Shown piece by piece: positions 51,259 through 58,167 of a DNA stretch of 64,000 nucleotides. The DNA is from an uncultured Christensenellaceae bacterium. Its GTDB lineage: Bacteria; Bacillota; Clostridia; Christensenellales; UBA3700. The notes beneath the pieces are model-generated. The model was not told where the DNA came from and ran no database searches. It worked only from the letters and a program-made list of their open reading frames with translations. The translations under genes and the position numbers were made by a program. The stretch spans positions 310,001 through 374,000 of the forward strand of contig CALWKS010000001.1 in the NCBI GenBank assembly GCA_944381325.1, read 5' to 3'. Positions within the stretch are counted from its first letter, which is position 1; each line of letters begins with the position of its first letter.

Positions 51259-51855
51259 CTACTTTATGTCTTTATAAAAAGGATACCTTGTCTTGTCCTC
51301 TTCTTGAGCATATCTCTTGACCCTGCAAGGCACGCCCATAGCAACGGCGTTGGCAGGGATCGACTTGGTTACCACGCTTCCCGCGCCGATAACGGCATTG
51401 TCGCCGATAGTTACGCCGCCCAGGATTATGCTTCCCGTGCCAATCCATACATTGTTGCCAACCGTGATAGACTTTGCGATCTCTACTCCCTTCTTACGCA
51501 GTTCAGGATCTACGGGATGCTCAGCGGTGGTGAATGTGCAATTGGGACCGATAAACACGTTGTCGCCGAACTTTACCGGCAATCCGTCCTGAATAAGCAT
51601 GTTGTGATTGGCATAAAAGCTGTCTCCTACGTGTACGTTATAACCGTAATCACACCAGAACGGGGGCACGATTATCACATCCTTGCCCATGCTTCCAAGA
51701 ATATCTTTAAGCATAGCGCTCTGCGTTTCTCTGTCATTGGGATTGAGTTTGTTATACTCGAAACATTTATCCTTACACTTTCTTATCTGCTCTTCATACG
51801 CAGGATTGTAACAACCCTGAAAGAACATATTTTCGGGCACAAAAGGTCTTTCCAT
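51259..51855 (-). CDS. maa: Sugar O-acetyltransferase (maltose/galactoside acetyltransferase family)
   Basis: 198 residues with left-handed beta-helix hexapeptide repeats (VHVGDSFYANHNMLI, VFIGPNCTF, VGNNVWIGTGSIILGGV). The catalytic His is in TTAEHPVDPE. The N-terminal Maa domain (about 1-60) is present. Acetylates hydroxyls of sugars with acetyl-CoA; the physiological substrate is uncertain. ATG 51855 chosen because AAAGGAGC lies 7 nt upstream. Gene symbol is by family resemblance. Confidence 0.9.
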   Translation of the reverse strand: MERPFVPENMFFQGCYNPAYEEQIRKCKDKCFEYNKLNPNDRETQSAMLKDILGSMGKDVIIVPPFWCDYGYNVHVGDSFYANHNMLIQDGLPVKFGDNVFIGPNCTFTTAEHPVDPELRKKGVEIAKSITVGNNVWIGTGSIILGGVTIGDNAVIGAGSVVTKSIPANAVAMGVPCRVKRYAQEEDKTRYPFYKDIK

Positions 51856-51885
51856 AATATTGCTCCTTTGCTTCATAGCATTATA

Positions 51886-52566
51886 TTAAACTATACAACC
51901 GTTTTCGAGTTTTATCGTTCTGTCAAACTTCTTTGTGATCTCAAGGTCGTGAGTTGCAACAATAAGCGTTGTACCGTATTCCTTTACAAGGCTTATAAGA
52001 ACGTCTGTTATCTCGTTTGCAGTGTTTCTGTCAAGCGCTCCCGTAGGCTCGTCTGCAATAATGAGTTCAGGATTCTTTATCATAGCGCGCGCAATAGCGA
52101 CTCTTTGCTTCTGTCCGCCAGACAGCTCGCGTACCTTTCTGCCTTTCAGCTCGGATATCCCGAGTTTTGCAAGTGTTTCATCAATTCTGCTTTCTGCTTC
52201 CTTTGCTTGTTTTTTGTCTCTCAGAAAGCAAAGCGCAAGCTTGATATTTGCCTCGACCGTGCTGTCGCTGAGAAGTCCGTATTGCTGAAAGACAAAACCT
52301 ATCTTATCCGCGCGCAATCCGGCAAGCCCGTCTACGCCTAGCTTAGTAACGTCCTGACCTGAGAATATATATCCTCCGCTCGTCGCGTTGTCCATCGCTC
52401 CGATTATATGCAAAAGCGTGGATTTTCCGCTTCCCGATACACCGACAAGAGCAACGGATTCACCTTTATTCAAGGTAAGATTGATCCCTTTAAGCGCAAA
52501 AACCTGATTATCTTTGCCCTGATTATAGTATTTTATCAGGTCTTTTACAACAATTATTTCAGACAT
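51886..52566 (-). CDS. ABC transporter ATP-binding protein (MacB/LolD type)
   Basis: 226 residues. Walker A GVSGSGKSTLLHII, Q-loop FVFQQYGLLSD, signature LSGGQKQRVAIARA, Walker B LIIADEPTGALD, switch His in VATHDLEI. This class pairs with FtsX/MacB-type permeases and exports peptides or lipoproteins or acts as a mechanotransmitter. Its start overlaps the stop of the short permease by 8 bp, so the three genes form one operon reading long permease, short permease, ATPase. Confidence 0.93.
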   Translation of the reverse strand: MSEIIVVKDLIKYYNQGKDNQVFALKGINLTLNKGESVALVGVSGSGKSTLLHIIGAMDNATSGGYIFSGQDVTKLGVDGLAGLRADKIGFVFQQYGLLSDSTVEANIKLALCFLRDKKQAKEAESRIDETLAKLGISELKGRKVRELSGGQKQRVAIARAMIKNPELIIADEPTGALDRNTANEITDVLISLVKEYGTTLIVATHDLEITKKFDRTIKLENGCIV

Positions 52567-53101
52567 TGTCCGTACCTCCCAAAAGGTCTTTGAGCACGTT
52601 TGAATTCTTCACAGCAAAAACGTCCGCAAGCGTATTCAAGGCAAACAATGCGACGTAAACCGCAAAAGTTATCGCGTGTCCTGAAAATGTGAAAAACTTT
52701 ATTCCGTCTTCTTTGAGTTGATTTATATCGAGTATCAAAACGATAAAGAATCCAATAACAAAAGCTGACCCGTAAACAGTCGAATCGTATGCTGTTACTG
52801 ATTTTGCCAGCAACTTTTTTGTTGCGCCCAGAGCTACCGATACTTGATAAAATCGTGAGTTTCTGCCGTAGCTGACAACGCTCTGAACCGCAACTGTAAA
52901 TATATATAGCGCTAATGCCGCCGCAGCAATGTAGCCGAAGATAGTCAGTGCGTCGGAATTGCTCTGTTCTGCAGTTGATCCTGTCTGAAGAATGCATGAA
53001 AAGCTCAGATTGAGAAGAATATATACCGCCACGAGTTCAATCGCCACAGTTACAGCATAAACGATATTCTTTTTCAGCATATAAAGATAAATATCTTTCA
53101 T
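52559..53101 (-). CDS. Short FtsX-like ABC permease subunit
   Basis: 180 residues with four hydrophobic helices (about 14-38, 53-78, 105-126, 140-165) and no large outer domain. The middle part (VVSYGRNSRFYQVSVALGATKKLLAKSV) matches the cytoplasmic coupling loop of FtsX permeases (typically R..E...LRALGA). It appears to be a half-size permease. It overlaps the long permease by 4 bp and the ATPase by 8 bp. Confidence 0.75.
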   Translation of the reverse strand: MKDIYLYMLKKNIVYAVTVAIELVAVYILLNLSFSCILQTGSTAEQSNSDALTIFGYIAAAALALYIFTVAVQSVVSYGRNSRFYQVSVALGATKKLLAKSVTAYDSTVYGSAFVIGFFIVLILDINQLKEDGIKFFTFSGHAITFAVYVALFALNTLADVFAVKNSNVLKDLLGGTDNV

Positions 53102-54171
53102 TCTGCCCTCCTCAGACTTACTGCAGGCATGTTTTTTGCCTGTCTGTAGCAAGAAACAGCCGTGCCGATAAATGCTCCCAGAGTATTTATCGCAACGATA
53201 GCAACTGCGCCTCCTGCGGACAGGTAAACGCTTTTTTCAAGTACTGTACTATTCGATGCAATTGCAAAATCGACTCCTATACCTGTAAGAGCCGCAACAA
53301 AAGCGATCATCAGCGACGGAAGAGACATTGCGAGCACGAGTTTTGCAGTCGATATCCCGAGTATCTTGAATATTGCATAGAATTTATCTCCTGCCTTAAC
53401 AAAGGCGTTTAAAAGTATAGCAATATTCACCGTAAACAAAACGCATACAACGATTGACAGCACCAGAAAGCCGAAAATATATTTTTCTTTTTCAGGAAGA
53501 CGCGCGCTTATTCCGACTGACGCCGCTAATTTCTTAAGATTTGAATTTGAAATCTCTTTTTCTGTGTACACTGCATATATGATTCTGTCGTAAGTTGCTC
53601 TCAGTTCCTCGCAGTCAACCACAAGCGGAGTGCAGGTTATTCCGTCGGAATTTATTATGTCTTCAACGCCTGCAACAAGATACTCCACACCGTTAAGAAG
53701 CACTGTCTTTCCTATGTCTATCTGATTTTCAGAAAAATTTACATCTAAAGAACTGACTATCATCAATTTGTTTTCTTTTTCAACGTCTTCTGCCGTGATG
53801 TATTTTTCTGCACCGGGATACATTTTAAGATCGTCCGCACTTGAAATGCGTCTGACGGAATACTCTTTAAAATAGTCTCCTGCGCTTATTTCGTTGTAAT
53901 AATCATCATAAAAATACTCTGACGAAACAAAATCATATTTGCTGAAATAGTCTGCAAAAACCTCTTCTTTTAATATATTCCCGTTCTTTCCGTAAAACCT
54001 GTACACGTAAAGCCCTTCATCAGTCATAACGCTGTCATAACCGAATGCTAACCCGAGTCTGAAAGTATATGCGGTAAAAACAGAAGAAAAAAGTACGATG
54101 ACAAATATCAGCGCAACAAAAATCTTTTTACTGAAAGTGTATTTAGCTATTGATTTATACATTTCTGTCAT
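53098..54171 (-). CDS. MacB/FtsX-type ABC permease with extracytoplasmic domain
   Basis: 357 residues from ATG 54171. One N-terminal helix (about 13-35), about 190 residues outside the membrane, then three helices (about 235-260, 283-308, 320-343) and a C-terminal NMPAVSLRRAE tail typical of the family. The coupling loop reads KFYAIFKILGISTAKLVLA. With the short permease it would form an asymmetric pair driven by the downstream ATPase. Substrate unknown; a divergent lipoprotein gene lies 134 bp away. Confidence 0.82.
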   Translation of the reverse strand: MTEMYKSIAKYTFSKKIFVALIFVIVLFSSVFTAYTFRLGLAFGYDSVMTDEGLYVYRFYGKNGNILKEEVFADYFSKYDFVSSEYFYDDYYNEISAGDYFKEYSVRRISSADDLKMYPGAEKYITAEDVEKENKLMIVSSLDVNFSENQIDIGKTVLLNGVEYLVAGVEDIINSDGITCTPLVVDCEELRATYDRIIYAVYTEKEISNSNLKKLAASVGISARLPEKEKYIFGFLVLSIVVCVLFTVNIAILLNAFVKAGDKFYAIFKILGISTAKLVLAMSLPSLMIAFVAALTGIGVDFAIASNSTVLEKSVYLSAGGAVAIVAINTLGAFIGTAVSCYRQAKNMPAVSLRRAE

Positions 54172-54246
54172 AATTTCGCCCGATAAAACCATTATATATG
54201 AATTGCTTAACAGTGTCAATCATGACGTCGAACCGCATTTTGACTG

Positions 54247-54275
54247 TTTACAATACACCTCTGATATTGTATAAT
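54247..54275 (+). promoter_or_regulatory. Promoter of the lipoprotein gene
   Basis: -35 TTTACA (54247-54252), 17-bp spacer, -10 TATAAT (54270-54275). Confidence 0.7.
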
Positions 54276-54305
54276 TAAATTATAATTATTCGGGAGGTAA
54301 TTAAA

Positions 54306-55022
54306 TTGAAAAAGTCTTTTATTATATTAACCGTGATATTGATTACATTATCATTGTGCACGGTAATGTTCATGGCATGTACGCCTGAAAACGAGAACCC
54401 CGGCGGCTCTTCAAACAACATAAGCTACAAAGTAAGTACTCAGAAAGACGACGTATTCGGAGATTATTACAGTCTGCGCGCGGATAAGTCCCTTACGACC
54501 GCAGGAAACACCGTAAACGTTACCGTGTCTGACCTTTGGGACTTCCTCTCTGTTGACAAGGTCTTCGCAAACGAAACCGAATGCACTAAAGGCTCAGACG
54601 GCAAATATTCTTTTGAAATGCCGGCAACAGACGTTACCGTTACCGCCACATTCAAAGTCAATATCATTACCGAAAGAGAGGACGGAATGAAATGGGAAAA
54701 TGCTTCAGAACTTTCATCAGGCACCACTCTTTCAGGCGGAATCGAGGTAAATTTCGGCTCAACACCTATACTCAATTCAGTATACGCTAATCCTGACGGA
54801 TACTCTACAATGACTTACGCAAAAGTCATTTCAACCAATCAGGACGTAATTCCTGATGACGCAGTAAGACGCATTGAACCGCAGACCGGCAGCAACGGTG
54901 CTTACGCCGTATCTGCCTGGATATCTTTTGACGTTACCAAAATATCAGAAGGCAAAACGATTCTGATCTTTATAGACACCGACAACGACAGAGCTATTAC
55001 CGTTGAAGTGAATGTAATATAA
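54306..55022 (+). CDS. Putative surface lipoprotein
   Basis: 238 residues from a TTG start with GGGAGG 7-8 nt upstream. An N-terminal signal ends in the lipobox VMFMAC with Cys25 as the lipidated residue. A segment at about 70-120 ending in SFEMPATDVTVTATF resembles the bacterial InlB-B/Ig-like beta repeats found in surface proteins. The rest is beta-rich with no catalytic motif. Function unknown; it may be exported or anchored near the adjacent ABC system. Confidence 0.82.
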   Translation: MKKSFIILTVILITLSLCTVMFMACTPENENPGGSSNNISYKVSTQKDDVFGDYYSLRADKSLTTAGNTVNVTVSDLWDFLSVDKVFANETECTKGSDGKYSFEMPATDVTVTATFKVNIITEREDGMKWENASELSSGTTLSGGIEVNFGSTPILNSVYANPDGYSTMTYAKVISTNQDVIPDDAVRRIEPQTGSNGAYAVSAWISFDVTKISEGKTILIFIDTDNDRAITVEVNVI

Positions 55023-55028
55023 AAAAAC

Positions 55029-55055
55029 ATGGCTGGAGACATAATCTCCAGCCAT
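55029..55055. terminator. Terminator between lipoprotein and DUF262 genes
   Basis: Perfect stem ATGGCTGGAGA/TCTCCAGCCAT with a 5-nt loop. The minus-strand side ends in GTTTTTTT, so it serves the DUF262 gene best. Confidence 0.8.
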
Positions 55056-55062
55056 TAACTAA

Positions 55063-56883
55063 TTATTTAAACATTTCATCATTCCAAATCAACCTTACAA
55101 GATTTATTATCAACTCAATTCTTTCAGTTATTTCTTGCTTCCCAAATAAACTGTAAGATTTGAAATTTAAATTGTTCTCACATATAAATTTCAGAAATCT
55201 TGGATTGTTTATATATGCAGACGCTCCTAAAGATTCTGAATATATATTCCCTTCATTTGAACAATATTTCATAAGTTTCCTATCATATGTAGCATCGTTT
55301 AAACTAGCATTTATGCTTTTATGTAACAACAGTAGTGCACCAATACTGTTTCTCCAACGCTTAAAATCTTCCTGATCCGCATATTCGTTTGCAAACCATT
55401 CGTAGTGATCACAAATTATATGTTCAATTTCGTAAGGATTTTTTGTTTGCATATTGACATAATTGCAATAATTAGATTCAACTCCAATTTGTTTCTCAAT
55501 ATATGACGTAACTCTTGCCAAAATATTTTTTATATATCTTTTTGTAAAACTGTTGAGTCTGAAATCATACATTACAGTTTCAGGATGAAAATTTAGATTA
55601 TTGTATAATGTCTGCAGTTTATTTTTTAAAGTCGAAATATCAGACCGTCTTATTTCTTTAGTTGCATTAAAAACAAAGTTTTTTATTGTACTATAATCCA
55701 CTGATCTATATTCTGAAACTCTCGCAATAATTAAAATATCGATAAATCTCGCTGTTAAATTGATTTTTTGCTTAATAATATTCCAATCATCTTCATAGCA
55801 AATTGGAGCAAGCAACAATTGTGACTGCAAAGTAAATCCAACCTGAGCATTGTAATAAACATATTTTGATTCATCTGAATAATTCCACTCCGCATGCTTT
55901 ATATACTCAAATATATCTGCAAACTTTGCAAACTTTTTTATGAACATCTCATAATCATTTGATGCGATCAAATTGAGCTTTTCTTCCTCGTCTCTTACCC
56001 ATTTATGAAATGATCCTCCAATAAGATCGAAATCCTTATTTGTTGCACCAGCTCGTGTCTCACGTATAGTTTCAGCATATTGAGCTCTAAGCCAAGCCTT
56101 TATAAAAGTCTCGTCTCCCTTATCATCATCTCTTTTTAGCGATAACACCTTTTGCTTCCAAAGATTATTCATATCTTCTCGTATTTTGTCTGATTTAATC
56201 TCTGAAAGTAAATAACCTTTTAACATTTCAGTCGAAGTGAGGCTTAAACCTCTGTCATTCATTGTAACAAAAACCTTATGCGCATCTTGCTCTGTAGTCG
56301 CAACAATTTCAATAAAAAACACTTTTTCAGCAAGCCAATCACAAAAATGCAAAAGAATGTTGTCAGATATTTCTTCTGGAAAAACTTCTTGTATTTCAGT
56401 ATATCTGCAATACAAATTGCGAACTGATTCGCTTTTTGAAGTAATATCGAATTCTTGCCCATTAAAAATTGCTTCCATACATTCTTCCCTTTCGGGAACG
56501 TTTATATTAAATGATTTTGTACCGAATGACTCCGAAAAAATCATCGTCTCGATCATATTATATTTTTGTCCTGAGGCTTTCAATCTATTGTTCAAGTAAA
56601 TCAATAATAATGTAAGAGATGTAAATCTTTGTTGTCCGTCAATAATGGCATTTTCTCGACCTGCCAACACGATTGATCCCATAAAATACGCTCCATAATC
56701 AGCAACACACTGTCTTGAATCGCCTTCCTGATAATATTCTAAAAATTCTGACGTTAAGTCATCTATTAATTCTTCGATATGCTTTTTTTGCCACATATAC
56801 TCTCTTTGATAGTAATGAATTGTATATTTTGTATTTTGCAGTAATTGCTTAAGATTTTTAGGCGCACCTTCTATTTTCTTCAT
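55063..56883 (-). CDS. DUF262/DUF1524 protein (GmrSD-like nuclease candidate)
   Basis: 606 residues. The N-terminal DUF262 domain has YQREYMWQKKHIEELI (ParB/sulfiredoxin-like fold) and IIDGQQRFTSLTLL; the middle has FVTMNDRGLSLTSTEMLKGY. The C-terminal DUF1524 His-Me-finger region has YEIEHIICDH and RNSIGALLLLHKSINASLND. This is the layout of Type IV modification-dependent enzymes of the GmrSD kind, fused in one chain, usually anti-phage. Codons and composition are much more AT-rich than in the neighbours, which suggests transfer. It stands alone, next to a tRNA cluster. The usual second His/Pro of the nuclease motif reads CDHYEWF, so activity is not certain. Confidence 0.88.
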   Translation of the reverse strand: MKKIEGAPKNLKQLLQNTKYTIHYYQREYMWQKKHIEELIDDLTSEFLEYYQEGDSRQCVADYGAYFMGSIVLAGRENAIIDGQQRFTSLTLLLIYLNNRLKASGQKYNMIETMIFSESFGTKSFNINVPEREECMEAIFNGQEFDITSKSESVRNLYCRYTEIQEVFPEEISDNILLHFCDWLAEKVFFIEIVATTEQDAHKVFVTMNDRGLSLTSTEMLKGYLLSEIKSDKIREDMNNLWKQKVLSLKRDDDKGDETFIKAWLRAQYAETIRETRAGATNKDFDLIGGSFHKWVRDEEEKLNLIASNDYEMFIKKFAKFADIFEYIKHAEWNYSDESKYVYYNAQVGFTLQSQLLLAPICYEDDWNIIKQKINLTARFIDILIIARVSEYRSVDYSTIKNFVFNATKEIRRSDISTLKNKLQTLYNNLNFHPETVMYDFRLNSFTKRYIKNILARVTSYIEKQIGVESNYCNYVNMQTKNPYEIEHIICDHYEWFANEYADQEDFKRWRNSIGALLLLHKSINASLNDATYDRKLMKYCSNEGNIYSESLGASAYINNPRFLKFICENNLNFKSYSLFGKQEITERIELIINLVRLIWNDEMFK

Positions 56884-57191
56884 AAATACCTCAAAATTTA
56901 ATTATTTTATACATATAATTTATCACAATTCGATATAATTTAGCAAGTTTGCTCAAAGTAAAATATTCAAAGAACTCTAAAAATTAAATTGAAAATTTAA
57001 AGCAAATAAAATTCTTAATAAAATAGTAATAATTGAGAATTAAACTGCACTTCATGTCAAAAGCAGTACACTAACAATTGGACTGTTGTGGATGTTAGAT
57101 AAAGTATTTATTAAATAAGAATTATCTTTATACTTAACGCAAAACGCGACCGCAATTCTAATAATAGAGCATATTTCTCTTAGCTGTAACA
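56884..57191. other. AT-rich spacer between the DUF262 gene and the tRNA-Tyr tail
   Basis: About 300 bp, strongly A+T rich, without an open frame of note. It contains the promoter side of the DUF262 gene (TATAAT-like sequences near 56885-56940). Nothing else recognised. Confidence 0.6.
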
Positions 57192-57438
57192 GGTTCGCTT
57201 ACCACCTCTGCAACAAAAAAACAGACGGCTTGATTCTTTTTATGATTCGGTGGATATTCGCTTAGTGATTTTCTACGCAAGTTGATTATCTCTGCAAGCC
57301 GCGAAAGCAACCGCCTGCGGCGGATTGCCGAACCACGCGCGAAAGCGCAGTGGCTCGTTAATTCAACTCTGACTGACAAAAAAGAACACCTAAGAAATTT
57401 AGGTGTTCTTTTTTGGTGGGCAGAGGTGGATTCGAACC
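57192..57438 (-). repeat. Degenerate inverted and direct copies of the tRNA-Tyr 3' end
   Basis: Besides the real tRNA end (57409-57438 with its T run), copies of the T-arm/acceptor sequence occur. Inverted copies: 57350-57371 (GTGGCTCGTTAATTCAACTCTG, slightly longer than the tRNA form GTGGTTCGAATCCACCTCTG) and 57192-57222 (GGTTCG, CACCTCTGC and an A run in common). Direct copies: 57319-57335 (tRNA form with a 2-nt insertion) and 57249-57260. The GC-rich part 57297-57358 folds into two hairpins, one with a GAAA loop. Confidence 0.65.
57378..57414 (-). terminator. Terminator of the tRNA cluster
   Basis: Perfect 10-bp stem GAACACCTAA/TTAGGTGTTC with a 5-nt loop and six T directly after the tRNA-Tyr CCA (minus strand). 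Confidence 0.92.
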
Positions 57439-57498
57439 ACCGAAGACAGAGTCGGCAGATTTACAGTCTGCTCCCTTTGGCCGCTCGGGAATCTGCCC
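57414..57498 (-). tRNA. tRNA-Tyr (GTA)
   Basis: 85 nt with encoded CCA and the long variable arm of a class II tRNA. Acceptor GGGCAGA/TCTGCCC, anticodon GTA, T-loop TTCGAAT. Last of six tRNAs in the cluster. Confidence 0.96.
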
Positions 57499-57519
57499 AT
57501 AAACTTATAGTTTAATTGG

Positions 57520-57595
57520 TGGAGCTGGTGATCGGAATCGAACCAACAACCTGCTGATTACAAATCAGCTGCTCTGCCAATTGAGCTACACCAGC
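57520..57595 (-). tRNA. tRNA-Thr (TGT)
   Basis: 76 nt with encoded CCA. Acceptor GCTGGTG/CACCAGC, anticodon TGT, D-loop AATTGGCAGAG. Confidence 0.96.
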
Positions 57596-57611
57596 AAGGT
57601 ACCCTTTCGGG

Positions 57612-57687
57612 TGGTGCCTCGGGGCGGAATCGAACCACCGACACGGGGATTTTCAGTCCCCTGCTCTACCGACTGAGCTACCGAGGC
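57612..57687 (-). tRNA. tRNA-Phe (GAA)
   Basis: 76 nt with encoded CCA. Acceptor GCCTCGG/CCGAGGC, anticodon GAA, discriminator A. It matches the specifier and T-box of the pheST leader at 43.8-44.0 kb. Confidence 0.97.
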
Positions 57688-57723
57688 ATAATTAAGAGCG
57701 ATATCGCTATCACTCTTATTTTG

Positions 57724-57800
57724 TGGCGATTCGGAAGGGATTCGAACCCTCGACCTCTAGCGTGACAGGCTAGCGTTCTAACCAACTGAACTACCGAACC
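57724..57800 (-). tRNA. tRNA-Asp (GTC)
   Basis: 77 nt with encoded CCA. Acceptor GGTTCGG/CCGAATC with one G-U pair, anticodon GTC, discriminator G. A palindrome with GCGATATCGC lies in the spacer toward tRNA-Phe. Confidence 0.96.
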
Positions 57801-57838
57801 ATATTATCTGATTATTGTTGACAGCGATTATTAAGTTT

Positions 57839-57915
57839 TGGTGGGCCATCAAGGACTCGAACCTTGGACCGACCGGTTATGAGCCGGTTGCTCTAACCAA
57901 CTGAGCTAATGGCCC
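57839..57915 (-). tRNA. tRNA with CAT anticodon (elongator Met; Ile2 possible)
   Basis: 77 nt with encoded CCA. Acceptor GGGCCAT/ATGGCCC fully paired, so not an initiator (which has an unpaired first base). Anticodon loop CTCATAA. Met elongator is preferred, but tRNA-Ile with lysidine-modified CAT looks alike and cannot be excluded by eye. Confidence 0.9.
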
Positions 57916-57935
57916 CCGGATTAGCTTGCTATCGC

Positions 57936-58012
57936 TGGTCGGGGTGAAGAGATTCGAACTCCCGGCCCCATGGTCCCAAACCACGTGCGCTACCAAGCTG
58001 CGCTACACCCCG
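57936..58012 (-). tRNA. tRNA-Pro (TGG)
   Basis: 77 nt with encoded CCA. Acceptor CGGGGTG/CACCCCG, anticodon TGG, discriminator A. First tRNA of the cluster. Confidence 0.96.
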
Positions 58013-58041
58013 AAATTCGTTTCCTTCCGTGCGACTGTTAT

Positions 58042-58071
58042 AATATACTACGTAAGGAGTGGTATTGTCAA
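58042..58071 (-). promoter_or_regulatory. Promoter of the tRNA cluster
   Basis: Minus strand: -35 TTGACA (58066-58071), 18-bp spacer, -10 TATATT (58042-58047), about 30 bp before tRNA-Pro. Confidence 0.75.
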
Positions 58072-58167
58072 CGATTTTCAGGCACTTTTTTTATATATTT
58101 TTATTTTCTTGCGCGCTTTATAAAATTAAGTTAAATCTTACAAAGCGCGCGTGAAAATCAGTCGAAA

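Noticed and set aside
51118..52341. 407-codon open frame on the plus strand
   Set aside because: It runs through a strong bidirectional terminator and antisense to two genes with clear motifs.
57282..57515. 77-codon open frame across the tRNA-Tyr gene
   Set aside because: It reads through a tRNA and its terminator on the opposite strand; not coding.
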